Origin: JALORV01 sp035498175
GTDB taxonomy: Bacteria > Pseudomonadota > Gammaproteobacteria > Burkholderiales > Burkholderiaceae_F
Reading direction: 5' to 3'
DNA length: 64,000 nucleotides
NCBI GenBank assembly: GCA_035498175.1
Contig: DATKAJ010000025.1
Coordinates: forward strand, 72,203-136,202
In this document: positions 27,976-36,696 of the stretch, piece after piece
Layout of the letters: every line of letters starts with the position of its first letter
Numbering within the stretch: the stretch's first letter is position 1
The notes under the pieces: generated by a model
What the model was told of the DNA's origin: nothing
The model's input: the letters and a program-made list of their open reading frames with translations, nothing else
The model's database searches: none
Program-made: the position numbers and the translations under genes

Positions 27976-29487
27976 ATGGACCTCATCAACAACCTGACCC
28001 TCGGTTTCTCCACGGCCCTGTCGCTTTCGAACCTGCTGTATGCGTTCATCGGCGCGCTGATCGGAACGCTGATCGGCGTGCTGCCGGGGATCGGTCCCAT
28101 CGCCACACTGGCAATGCTGCTGCCGACCACCTACGCGCTCGAACCGACCTCGGCGCTGATCATGCTGGCCGGCATCTACTATGGCGCGCAATACGGCGGA
28201 TCGACCACCGCGATCCTGGTCAACATTCCGGGCGAATCCTCTTCGGTGGTCACCTGCATCGACGGCTACCAGATGGCGCGCCGCGGCCGCGCCGGCTCGG
28301 CGCTCGCCGTCTCGGCGCTCGGGTCGTTCTTCGCCGGCACGGTCGGCACCCTGATCATCGCGACGCTGGCGGGCCCGATGGTCGAGCTCGCCTTCAAGTT
28401 CGGGCCGGCCGAATACTTCTCGTTGATGGTGCTGGGCCTGATCGGTGCGGTCGTGCTGGCCTCGGGCTCGCTGGTAAAAGCGATCGCGATGATCGTGCTC
28501 GGGCTGCTGCTCGGGCTGGTCGGCACCGACGTCAACTCCGGCGTCGCCCGCTACAGCTTCGACATCCCGGAACTGGCCGACGGCATCGGCTTCGTCGGCG
28601 TGGCGATGGGCGTGTTCGGCTTCGCCGAGATCATCGCCAACCTCGAGCAGAAGGAGGGTGAACGGCTGGTCTTCACCGACAAGGTCGGGAAGCTGTGGCC
28701 GAACCGGCAGGAATTCTTCTACGCGATTCCGGCGGTGCTGCGGGGCACGGCGCTGGGCTCTGTGCTCGGCGTACTACCGGGCGGCGGTGCGCTGCTTGCG
28801 TCGTTTGCCTCGTACACGCTGGAAAAGAAGATCACGCGCAACCCGGACCCACCGTTCGGGCAGGGCAATGTTCGCGGAGTCGCGGCGCCGGAGTCGGCGA
28901 ACAACGCCGGCGCGCAGACTTCGTTCATTCCGATGCTGACGCTCGGTATACCGCCGAATGCGGTGATGGCGCTGATGGTCGGCGCGATGACGATCCACAA
29001 CATCCAGCCGGGACCGCAGGTGATGTCGAGCAACCCGTCGCTCTTCTGGGGCCTGATCGCGTCGATGTGGATCGGCAACCTGATGCTGGTGATCCTGAAC
29101 CTGCCGCTGATCGGCATCTGGGTGCAGCTGCTGAAGGTACCTTACCGGCTTCTGTACCCGGCGATCCTGGTGTTCTGCTGCATCGGCGTCTACACGATCA
29201 ACAACAATTCGTTCGATGTGAGCATCACCGCCGCCTTCGGCCTGCTCGGATACGTCTTCTACAAGCTACGCTGCGAACCGGCGCCGCTGATCCTCGGTTT
29301 CATCCTGGGTCCGATGATGGAAGAGAACCTCAGGCGCGCGATGCTGCTGTCGCGCGGCGACCCGACCGTGTTCTTCACCCGGCCGCTGTCGCTGACGCTG
29401 CTGGTGATGGCCGCCGCGCTGGTCGTGATCGTCGCGCTGCCGCAGATCAGCCGCAGGCGCGAAGAGGCATTCCAGGAGGTCGACTGA
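27976..29487 (+). CDS. tctA: tripartite tricarboxylate transporter large membrane subunit
   Basis: 503 residues with about a dozen membrane segments. TctA signatures: GVLPGIGPIATLAMLLP, YYGAQYGGSTTAILVNIPGE, GVLPGGGALLASFASYTLEKK and QTSFIPMLTLGIPPNAVMALM. It is the permease of a solute:Na+ symporter. AGGAG precedes the start, 8 bp after tctB. A second TctC gene follows. Confidence 0.95.
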   Translation: MDLINNLTLGFSTALSLSNLLYAFIGALIGTLIGVLPGIGPIATLAMLLPTTYALEPTSALIMLAGIYYGAQYGGSTTAILVNIPGESSSVVTCIDGYQMARRGRAGSALAVSALGSFFAGTVGTLIIATLAGPMVELAFKFGPAEYFSLMVLGLIGAVVLASGSLVKAIAMIVLGLLLGLVGTDVNSGVARYSFDIPELADGIGFVGVAMGVFGFAEIIANLEQKEGERLVFTDKVGKLWPNRQEFFYAIPAVLRGTALGSVLGVLPGGGALLASFASYTLEKKITRNPDPPFGQGNVRGVAAPESANNAGAQTSFIPMLTLGIPPNAVMALMVGAMTIHNIQPGPQVMSSNPSLFWGLIASMWIGNLMLVILNLPLIGIWVQLLKVPYRLLYPAILVFCCIGVYTINNNSFDVSITAAFGLLGYVFYKLRCEPAPLILGFILGPMMEENLRRAMLLSRGDPTVFFTRPLSLTLLVMAAALVVIVALPQISRRREEAFQEVD

Positions 29488-29527
29488 GCGCGGCATTTCG
29501 GCGGCCGGGCGGAATCACGGACGAACG

Positions 29528-30490
29528 ATGAGAGCGGCCGCACTGCTTGCCACCCTCGCCGTTGCGCTGGCACCCGCGCTCGCTTCGGCACAGGCGTATC
29601 CGAACCGGCCGATCCGGCTCGTGGTGCCGTTCCCGCCGGCCGGCGCGACCGACATCCTGTCGCGAGAACTCGCGCGCCATTTATCGGATCGGCTGAAGCA
29701 GCAGGTCGTGGTCGACAACCGGCCCGGTGCGGGAGGATCGATCGGCAGCGACATCGTGGCCAAGAGCGCGCCGGACGGCTACACGATCCAGATGGCGACC
29801 AGCTCGACGCATGCGATCGGTCCGCACCTGAATCCCAAGATCCCGTACAACGCGCTGACGGACTTCACGCCGATCGCGCACGTTGCCGACTCGGCCAACG
29901 TTCTCGTTGTCGCACCAAACGTCAAGGCTGCAAGCGTCAGCGAGCTGATTGCACTGCTGAAGGCGCAGCCGGGCGGCTACAACTTCGGTTCGAGCGGCAA
30001 CGGCACAATCGTTCACCTGACCGGCGAGCTGTTCAAGTCAATGACCGGCACCTACATCGTGCACATCCCGTACCGCGGCACGGCGCTGGTGATCCCAGAC
30101 ATGATCGGCGGGCAGATCCACATCCTGTTCGACAACGTCGCGTCGGCTCTGCCCTACCTGAAGGACGGCAAGCTGCGCGCACTCGCCGTCACCTCGCTGC
30201 AGCCCTCCCCCCTGCTGCCCGGCGTCCCTACCGTTGCCGAGACGGTGCCGGGGTTCGACTCGACCACCTGGTTCGGAATCTTCGGACCGAAGGGCCTGTC
30301 CCCCGAGGTCGTGCAGAGGCTCAACACCGAGGTCAATGCCGTGCTGAAGAACCCCGAGTTCCGCGAGCGGCTGAAAACGCTCGGCTACGAAGCTGCCGGC
30401 GGAACACCGGCCGACTTTGCCCGCGTCGTAGCGAACGACAGTGCGAAGTGGGCGCGCCTGATCAAGGAACGCGGCATCACGGGCGAGTAG
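29528..30490 (+). CDS. TctC/Bug-family substrate-binding protein (second copy)
   Basis: 320 residues with an Ala-rich signal peptide (MRAAALLATLAVALAPALASA) and the Bug core PNRPIRLVVPFPPAGATDILSREL, VDNRPGAGGSIGSDIV and SSGNGTIVHLTGELFK. It diverges from the first TctC in the ligand loop (SGNGT-I against GNGSAGH), so the two probably bind different ligands for the same permease. It follows tctA by 40 bp and precedes the gamma-glutamyltransferase-family gene. Confidence 0.93.
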   Translation: MRAAALLATLAVALAPALASAQAYPNRPIRLVVPFPPAGATDILSRELARHLSDRLKQQVVVDNRPGAGGSIGSDIVAKSAPDGYTIQMATSSTHAIGPHLNPKIPYNALTDFTPIAHVADSANVLVVAPNVKAASVSELIALLKAQPGGYNFGSSGNGTIVHLTGELFKSMTGTYIVHIPYRGTALVIPDMIGGQIHILFDNVASALPYLKDGKLRALAVTSLQPSPLLPGVPTVAETVPGFDSTTWFGIFGPKGLSPEVVQRLNTEVNAVLKNPEFRERLKTLGYEAAGGTPADFARVVANDSAKWARLIKERGITGE

Positions 30491-30550
30491 TCTTCACGCC
30501 GCCCGCAGAGGCATCGAACAACGCGTGCGCGCCACGCCGATGGACCCCGC

Positions 30551-32188
30551 ATGAATTTCGACTGGCACAACTCCTATCCGTCCGTCCGCACTCCGGTATT
30601 CGCGCGCAACCTGGTTGCGACCAGCCAGCCGCTGGCCGCGCAGGCGGGACTGCGCATGCTGCAGGCGGGCGGCAATGCGGCTGATGCCGCGGTCGCGGCC
30701 GCCGCAGTGATCACGATGACCGAGCCGTGCAGCAACGGTCTCGGCGCCGACAATTTCGCGATCGTCTGGGACCCCTCATCGAAGTCGCTGTTGGGGATGA
30801 ATTCCAGCGGAATCTCCCCCGCCGCCTGGACGCACGATTACTTCCGGCGCAAATACGGCGACGACCTTGCGCGTACTCGTCCGATGCGCGGTTGGGACAC
30901 GGTCACCGTGCCCGGCGCGGCCGCGGGGTGGGCCCTGCTGCACCGCCGTCTCGGCCGCCTCGCTTTCAGCGACGTGATGGCGCCGGCCATCGAGTACGCC
31001 GAGCGGGGCTTCGCGGTCTCGCCGATCGTGCACGACAAATGGCAGCGTGCCGTACCGCTGCTGCATGAAGGGCCCGGCTGGGCCGACCACTTCATGCCGA
31101 GGGGACGCGCGCCCGAGATCGGCGAGCACTTCGTGCTGGCCGGCGCTGCGCGAACACTGACGCTGATCGCACGGGAAGGCGGGGCGGCCTTCTATCACGG
31201 CGAAATCGCCGCTGCGATCGAGCGTCATGCGAAGGCGACCGGCGGAGCGCTCACGGCGCGCGACCTGGCCGCCTACTGGGACTGGGTGCAGCAGGCGGGC
31301 TGGGTCGACACGATCAGCACCTCGTTCATGGGGCACGAGCTGCACGAGATCCCGCCGAACGGACAGGGCATCGCCGCGCTGTCATGCCTCGGGATCCTGC
31401 GCCACACCGCACTCGCCGACTACGCGGTCGATAGCGCGGACTGGCAGCACGTCGCCATCGAAGCGATGAAGCTCGCCTTCGCCGACACCTACGCCTACGT
31501 CGCCGACCCGCGGGCGATGGCCTTCACGCCGGCCGCGCTGCTCGACGATGGCTACCTCGCGCAACGCGCCCGCCTGATCGACATGCGGCAGGCGCGCGCG
31601 CCTGCGGCCGGCGCGCCCCCGCGCGGCGGCACGATCTATCTGTCGGCCGCAGACGCCGACGGCATGATGGTGTCGCTGATCCAGTCGAACTACATGGGTT
31701 TCGGGTCAGGCGTGGTTGTGCCCGGCTACGGCATCTCGCTGCAGAACCGCGGCCAAGGATTCTCTATGAATCCAGCGAGCCCCAACGTCGTCGCGCCGGC
31801 CAAGCGACCCTTCCACACCATCATCCCTGGCTTCCTGATGAAGGACGGAGCGCCGCAAATGAGCTTCGGCGTGATGGGCGGCAACATGCAGCCGCAGGGG
31901 CATGTGCAGACGCTGGTGCGGATGCTGCTGGCGCGGCAGCAGCCGCAGGCGGCGTGCGATGCGCCGCGCTGGAAGGTGATGAGCGGCCTCGACCTCGAGG
32001 TGGAAGCGTCGCTGCCGCTCCCGGTCGTCGAGGAACTCGCGCAGCGCGGCCACCGCATCACCCGCGCCAACGACAGCTACATGGATTTCGGCTCGGGACA
32101 GTTCATCTGGCGCCTCGGCGATCCGGCCATCGATGGCTATGTCGCGGCCAGCGACTCACGCCGCGATGGCCTCGTTGCGGGCTGCTGA
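30551..32188 (+). CDS. gamma-glutamyltransferase family protein (cytosolic, YwrD-like)
   Basis: 545 residues with no signal peptide, unlike periplasmic Ggt. The Ntn-hydrolase architecture is visible: large subunit with VATSQPLAAQAGLRMLQAGGNAADAAVAAAAV and WDTVTVPGAAAGWALLH, then the processing/catalytic Thr in RGGTIYLSAADADGMMVSLIQSN (about residue 361) and PFHTIIPGFLM. Autocleavage before that Thr is expected. Likely hydrolyses a gamma-glutamyl or related amide; being 3' of the TctABC set, its substrate may be the imported compound. Confidence 0.88.
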   Translation: MNFDWHNSYPSVRTPVFARNLVATSQPLAAQAGLRMLQAGGNAADAAVAAAAVITMTEPCSNGLGADNFAIVWDPSSKSLLGMNSSGISPAAWTHDYFRRKYGDDLARTRPMRGWDTVTVPGAAAGWALLHRRLGRLAFSDVMAPAIEYAERGFAVSPIVHDKWQRAVPLLHEGPGWADHFMPRGRAPEIGEHFVLAGAARTLTLIAREGGAAFYHGEIAAAIERHAKATGGALTARDLAAYWDWVQQAGWVDTISTSFMGHELHEIPPNGQGIAALSCLGILRHTALADYAVDSADWQHVAIEAMKLAFADTYAYVADPRAMAFTPAALLDDGYLAQRARLIDMRQARAPAAGAPPRGGTIYLSAADADGMMVSLIQSNYMGFGSGVVVPGYGISLQNRGQGFSMNPASPNVVAPAKRPFHTIIPGFLMKDGAPQMSFGVMGGNMQPQGHVQTLVRMLLARQQPQAACDAPRWKVMSGLDLEVEASLPLPVVEELAQRGHRITRANDSYMDFGSGQFIWRLGDPAIDGYVAASDSRRDGLVAGC

Positions 32189-32280
32189 GGCGATGGCGGG
32201 ACCGGCGCGCGGATTCTGAGAGAATCGCGGCGGGGAGCCACGGCGCGCCACGAGCGCGGCCAGCACAAGAAGGAAATTCC

Positions 32281-33402
32281 ATGACCTATGCGGCCATCAC
32301 CGGCTGGGGCAAGTGCATGCCGCCCGCCGTGCTGTCGAACCAGGACCTCGCCACCTTTCTCGACACAACCGACGACTGGATCATCTCGCGCACCGGGATG
32401 AAGGAGCGCCGCATTTCGCACGTCTCCGCGATCGATATGTCGACAGTCGCCAGCGCCCGCGCATTGGCTTGCGCGGGACTCGCCGCGGAGGACCTCGATC
32501 TGATCGTCTACGGCAGTTGCAGCAATGACGAGCAGGTGCCCAACAGCGCCTCGGGCGTGCAGGTGCGGCTCGGTGCCGTCAACGCGGCGTCGATGGACGT
32601 CAACACCGCGTGCACCAGCTTTCTTTACGGCCTGTCGAGCGCCTCCGCGATGATCCGCACCGGCGCCGTGCGCAATGCGCTGGTGATCGGCGTCGAGCTG
32701 ATTTCGCCGTACATGGACTGGACCAATCGCAACGTCGCCGTGCTCTTCGGTGACGGCTGCGCCGCGGTTGTACTGCAGGCGAGTGAGAACAAGGAGGGGC
32801 TGCTCGGCGAGCAGCTCGGCTGCAACGCCGACGCGCGCCACATCCTGCGCGTGCGTGGCATGGGCTGCACCTACGCGAACCGCGGCGTGCAGTACGGCGA
32901 TACGCTGTGGGACTTCGATGGCCAGGAGATCTTCAAGAAGGCCGTCAAGGGCATGGCCATCGCCTCAGAAAGGGTGATGGCCAAGTGCGGCGTCAAGCCC
33001 GATGAAATCGATCTTGTCGTGCCGCATCAAGCCAATCTGCGCATCATCGAGGCCGTCGCGAAGCACGCGGGCCTGCCGATGGACAAGGTGTTCCTGACCG
33101 TGCAGCGCTACGGCAACATGAGTGCAGCCACGGTACCGGTGGCGCTCGTCGACGCGCTCGAGGAAGGCCGCGTCAGGCCCGGCACGCTGATCCTGATGCC
33201 GGGCTTCGGCGGCGGACTCACACTGTGCTCGCACCTCGTCAAGTGGGGCCAGCGCGTGACGCCGCTCGGGACGACCGAAATCGACCTGCCACCCGTGACG
33301 CAGTCGGCGCTGGAGATGGTCAACGCCATCCGCGCCCGCAAACACGCACATGACAGTTCCGAAGCGGGACTGATGTCGCCGCACTTCGCCGAAGTCGCCT
33401 GA
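32281..33402 (+). CDS. beta-ketoacyl-ACP synthase III (FabH-like)
   Basis: 373 residues of KAS III fold. The catalytic triad is visible: Cys in DVNTACTSFLYGL, His in VVPHQANLRII and Asn in RYGNMSAATVP. The enzyme family condenses acyl-CoA with malonyl-ACP; extra C-terminal residues (about 40, ending SEAGLMSPHFAEVA) and the FGDGCAAVVL motif place it in a FabH-like subgroup rather than necessarily housekeeping FabH. AAGGAAA is a good ribosome-binding site. Its stop overlaps an ATG that leads into the DUF3604 scar. Confidence 0.9.
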   Translation: MTYAAITGWGKCMPPAVLSNQDLATFLDTTDDWIISRTGMKERRISHVSAIDMSTVASARALACAGLAAEDLDLIVYGSCSNDEQVPNSASGVQVRLGAVNAASMDVNTACTSFLYGLSSASAMIRTGAVRNALVIGVELISPYMDWTNRNVAVLFGDGCAAVVLQASENKEGLLGEQLGCNADARHILRVRGMGCTYANRGVQYGDTLWDFDGQEIFKKAVKGMAIASERVMAKCGVKPDEIDLVVPHQANLRIIEAVAKHAGLPMDKVFLTVQRYGNMSAATVPVALVDALEEGRVRPGTLILMPGFGGGLTLCSHLVKWGQRVTPLGTTEIDLPPVTQSALEMVNAIRARKHAHDSSEAGLMSPHFAEVA

Positions 33403-33482
33403 TGCTTCGTGCCGCCCGTCAGGGCGCGACGGTCGCAGTCTTCTGTCCGCGGCCTGAGAATGCCCCGAAAGCAGGCCCCAAT

Positions 33483-33740
33483 TTGAAGGGATCTCTGGTT
33501 GCGCTGACGGTAGCGATCGCTGCCGCGGGATGCCGAAATGAGGCGGACAGGCCGGCCCTTGTGCCGACGAGCCCCGCGCCAACGACCACTGCGACGAGCG
33601 CGGCGACGGCCGAGCAGCTCGAAGCGGCGGTTCCAGAGAATCCGTTGAAGGACGCGTACTGCGGGGAGACCCACGTACACACCTCGTATTCGCTGGACGC
33701 GTACATCGGTGGCGCGCGCATCACCCCGGACGAGGCCTAC
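33483..33740 (+). pseudogene. 5' remnant of a DUF3604 lipoprotein gene
   Basis: About 86 codons copying the start of the intact DUF3604 gene at 40489: the lipoprotein signal (KGSLVALTVAIAAAGCRNEADR), the linker, and GETHVHTSYSLDAYIGG-ARITPDEAY. Identity to 40540-40791 is high at DNA level and stops at the codon after EAY (33740). The reading frame then runs on into unrelated sequence to a stop at 33861. The HxH metal motif is kept but the rest of the enzyme is missing. An ORF from 33402 covers this remnant but its first 27 codons have no counterpart. Confidence 0.85.
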
Positions 33741-34356
33741 AGCGGCGTTTCCGGGCTTCGAAGCGACGCGCGAGCAGGTGATCGTCGCGGCGATCGATCG
33801 CACCTGCCTCGGCGAACCCTGGCCGACCGATCGTGCGGCCTTCATCGCGCGCAAGGATGAAGCGCGCGCAAAACTCAGCCTGATTGCGCAGGAGATCGCG
33901 CGGCTGCTGACTACGATCGTCGCCGAGGCCACATCGCTGCAGAAGAAGATCACTGCGGCTCGCTCGTTTTCGGCCGTGATCGCCGACATCGAGCAGCAGC
34001 TGGCACGTCTGTTCGTGCGCGGTTTCTTGGTCGCTGCTCAGCTGGCTCACTATCCGCGCTACCTGAAGGCAATCGCGTTGCGGCTCGACAAGCTGAAGAG
34101 CGATCCCGCGCGCGACGCCCAGCGAATGCAGGAAATCCAAGTGCTGCAGACTCCCTGGTTACGCGAAGTAGCGGCACGCAAGGGCGTGCACGATCCGCGC
34201 CTGGAGGAGTTCCGCTGGCTGCTGGAGGAACTGCGCGTCAGCCTGTACGCGCAGGAGCTGCGGACGCCAATGCCCGTCAGCAGTAAGCGACTGCAGAAGG
34301 CGTGGGATGCACTGGTCGCTAGCCGGCAGGGGCAGGACCGCGCCCAAATGCGGTGA
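33741..34356 (+). pseudogene. 3' remnant of an hrpA-type RNA helicase gene
   Basis: About 204 codons matching the C-terminal DUF3418 region of HrpA-type DEAH helicases: ATREQVIVAAIDRTCLGE, HYPRYLKAIALRLDKLKSDPARD and the terminal DPRLEEFRWLLEELRVSLYAQELRTPMPVSSKRLQKAW. There is no start or helicase core; it is joined at 33740/33741 to the DUF3604 remnant in a different frame. Any product would come from an internal or out-of-frame start and lack ATPase motifs. Convergent with the UMF1 transporter 4 bp away. Confidence 0.85.
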
Positions 34357-34360
34357 CGGC

Positions 34361-35659
34361 CTATCTTCGGTTGACGGATAGGCTGTGCATCAAACCGTGT
34401 GACGCGGCATTGCTCAACGGGACCTGAACGTAGAGAAGAACGGTCACTCCCACCACCAGTGGGACGAGCAGCAGGCATAGTGCCCAGTCGTCGCTGCCAA
34501 ATGCAGCAGACGCTATGCCGAACACCAGCGGCCCCGTTGCCGCAGACAGGCGCCCGGCGACGGCATTGAATCCAAACAGTTCGCCGGCCTGATCGGCTGG
34601 AATCAGCAGCGAGAACAATGAACGGCAAACCGCCTGCAGCGATCCGTACACGAGACTCAGCAGCACCACCACGACCACCGGGACCAGGGAGTGCCTCCCG
34701 AACGCCATCAGCAGGATGGCGACGCCGAGAACCGCCGACATCGCGTACAGCATCGGCTTCTGTCCCACGTGATCAGCGAGCGTGCCCAGCACCAGCGTCG
34801 CCGGCGCGGCGAGCACGTGGTAGAGCAGGGCGAGCCATAGCAGGCCTTCGATGGTCAAGCCGAAACGCGCGCGCACGACGATCGCGACGAAAAGAAGAAT
34901 CGTCACCAGCACGTCGTTGATCAAGTAGAAGGCCAGCAGGAAGCGGAACGCTTCGCGGTGGCGTCGCCAATGGCGCAGCGTTTCGAGAACGCCACCCAGC
35001 GTGCGATGCGCCGCGATGCCGACCAGCCGATTTCGCAGGTGCTCGTTGCGCAGCCGCCGTAGTCCGAGCAGCGCGAAGATGCCGAGAGCGATTCCCAGCA
35101 GCCCCGCGGCAAGGAAGGCATCCGCCAGGCGCATTGGTTGTGCGGCCGCCGGCACTCCGTGCATGATGGACAGAGCGACCAGCAGCGCCAGGATGCCGCC
35201 GGAGAATCCAAGCGCCCAGCCGAATCCCGAGACGCGGCCGACGTGGGTCGGCGCCGCGACGCGCAGCAGCAGCGAGTCGTAGTTGGCGGTGGCGAGTGTA
35301 TAACCGACCTGCGCGGCAATGAAAAGCACCGCCGCCAGGCGCAGCTCGGCGTGACCGGCGAGAGGCATCAGCAGCGTGGGGAGCATGCAGAGTGACGTGC
35401 TCCACCACAGCGCGGACAGCCAGCGTTCCCGCCGGTCGGCATAGGCGCCGACGAGAGGCGCCAGCACGCCGGCCAGCGCCAAGGCCAGCGCAGCGACCAG
35501 GCCCCAGCGACCCGTGGCGCCCGGCACATCGCCCATGACCACCGAGACGAAGTACAGGCCGAAGAAGGGCGGCACGATTGCCGCGTAAGTCGACGTGGCA
35601 ACGTCGTAGAGTGCCCACGCCAGCACAGGGCGTGAGAGCCAACGCCGCGTGTGGGTCAT
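34361..35659 (-). CDS. MFS transporter, UMF1/Atg22-like
   Basis: 432 residues with about 12 membrane segments. The N-terminal VLAWALYDVATSTYAAIVPPFFGLYFVS and the later GLTIEGLLWLALLYHVLAAPATLVLGTLADHVGQKP fit the UMF1 family (Pfam Atg22-like), which includes amino-acid or unknown solute exporters. It starts within the stop of the Crp/Fnr-type regulator (ATGA overlap), so the two are one operon. The substrate is unknown. Confidence 0.85.
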   Translation of the reverse strand: MTHTRRWLSRPVLAWALYDVATSTYAAIVPPFFGLYFVSVVMGDVPGATGRWGLVAALALALAGVLAPLVGAYADRRERWLSALWWSTSLCMLPTLLMPLAGHAELRLAAVLFIAAQVGYTLATANYDSLLLRVAAPTHVGRVSGFGWALGFSGGILALLVALSIMHGVPAAAQPMRLADAFLAAGLLGIALGIFALLGLRRLRNEHLRNRLVGIAAHRTLGGVLETLRHWRRHREAFRFLLAFYLINDVLVTILLFVAIVVRARFGLTIEGLLWLALLYHVLAAPATLVLGTLADHVGQKPMLYAMSAVLGVAILLMAFGRHSLVPVVVVVLLSLVYGSLQAVCRSLFSLLIPADQAGELFGFNAVAGRLSAATGPLVFGIASAAFGSDDWALCLLLVPLVVGVTVLLYVQVPLSNAASHGLMHSLSVNRR

Positions 35660-36441
35660 TGCTTGACGCGAATACGCTCGGCGTGCGACGCCGGACGCGC
35701 ACCGCGAGGTCCAGTCGCTGCGGGTCGGGGCTCTGCTTCAGGAACCTCGATGACTTCGCCCAGGCGGCTGGGATCGAGCACTGTGATCTTCCGGAAGCCC
35801 AGTCCGATCAGGCCCTGTTGCTGAAAACTGCCGAGCAGGGCGTTCAGCGTCTGACGCGACACGCCGATCAAGCGGGACAGCTCCGCCTGCGAGACTCCCA
35901 GAGTCACAGGTCCAGCAGACGCTCGGTCCGACTGCTGCAGTTGCGCCATGACGGACAGGCGGCGCCGCAAGCGGACATCCGGTGTTACCTCCTGGACTTC
36001 GACGAACGCACGCAGCAATGCCGCGTAGCGCTCGTACACCAGGTTCGCGAAGTAGCGGTAGTAGCGCGGTTCCTCTTCGACGATGAGGTCGAAATGGGCT
36101 TTGGGGAAATAAAGCGCGCTCACCTTCGTGTGCGCAATGAAGGTCGCGATGGTTGGTGTTCCGGTCAGGACGCCGAACTCGCCTAACCAGATGCCTGGCT
36201 GTCCGACGTGGACCAGGGCCTCGTCGCCCGAGGCCAGTGAGGCGACCACATGCACCTGCCCTTCGAGCACCGCGAACAGTCCCTTCGGCGGGCTGCCTTC
36301 GATACTGAGGAGCTGACCCTTGGCGTACGTGCGCACCCGGGAACGCGCGATGACTAGCTCTCGCAGCGCCAGTGGCATCCGGCCGAACCAGGAGCCCTGG
36401 CTCAGGCGATTCATCAGCGGTTGCCGCTCGTCGAGTTCCAC
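35656..36441 (-). CDS. Crp/Fnr-family transcriptional regulator
   Basis: 261 residues. The cyclic-nucleotide-binding fold spans about 15-140 and the helix-turn-helix about 183-204, with VSQAELSRLIGVSRQTLNALL (recognition helix R196-Q197-x-x-N200). The cAMP-contact Arg-Ser of true CRP is replaced by TPTIAT near 95-100, and there is no FNR-type cysteine cluster, so the signal is unknown. In CRP the recognition helix reads RETVGR; the Glu to Gln change could shift base preference. Residues 235-261 form a Pro/Arg-rich tail. Two candidate operators lie upstream. Operon with UMF1. Confidence 0.92.
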   Translation of the reverse strand: MELDERQPLMNRLSQGSWFGRMPLALRELVIARSRVRTYAKGQLLSIEGSPPKGLFAVLEGQVHVVASLASGDEALVHVGQPGIWLGEFGVLTGTPTIATFIAHTKVSALYFPKAHFDLIVEEEPRYYRYFANLVYERYAALLRAFVEVQEVTPDVRLRRRLSVMAQLQQSDRASAGPVTLGVSQAELSRLIGVSRQTLNALLGSFQQQGLIGLGFRKITVLDPSRLGEVIEVPEAEPRPAATGPRGARPASHAERIRVKQ

Positions 36442-36458
36442 GCGGTTCCGGAATCAAA

Positions 36459-36474
36459 TGTCGCGAATCCGACA
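36459..36474. promoter_or_regulatory. candidate Crp/Fnr-type operator 1
   Basis: TGTCG-CGAATC-CGACA, a perfect 5-bp inverted repeat with 6-bp spacer, the geometry of the CRP site TGTGA-N6-TCACA. It ends 18 bp upstream of the regulator's ATG, so it is placed to repress the regulator gene itself. The sequence matches operator 2 at 13 of 16 bases. Confidence 0.65.
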
Positions 36475-36556
36475 AGTTTGGCACATCCGCAGTCGCGGCC
36501 TTTTTGGCGCGCGCTCCGGAAATGACCGGCCCGTTACATCGCAAGAAAGGGGCAAT

Positions 36557-36572
36557 TGTCGCGTGGCCGACA
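36557..36572. promoter_or_regulatory. candidate Crp/Fnr-type operator 2
   Basis: TGTCG-CGTGGC-CGACA, the same arms and spacing as operator 1 with a partly shared spacer (CG at the start, C at the end). It is 115-125 bp upstream of the DUF2092 gene and faces the envelope gene run, where it could activate or repress from a distance. The two sites are 98 bp apart. Confidence 0.65.
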
Positions 36573-36696
36573 GGATCTGCGCCGTCGCTGACTTAACGTG
36601 CGAAGACCTCGAAGGCGGCGGCGCACCAGCGCCCTCATTTCGGCCAAGGTCCCTCAGCGTCCGGTCCGACGCGTGAAATGCCAGGAGATGCTCAAA

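Noticed and set aside
33402..33860. A genuine 152-residue secreted gene overlapping the KAS III stop
   Set aside because: Only the section 33483-33740 resembles a real protein, and that is a truncated copy of the 40489 gene; the last 40 codons are hrpA sequence in the wrong frame.
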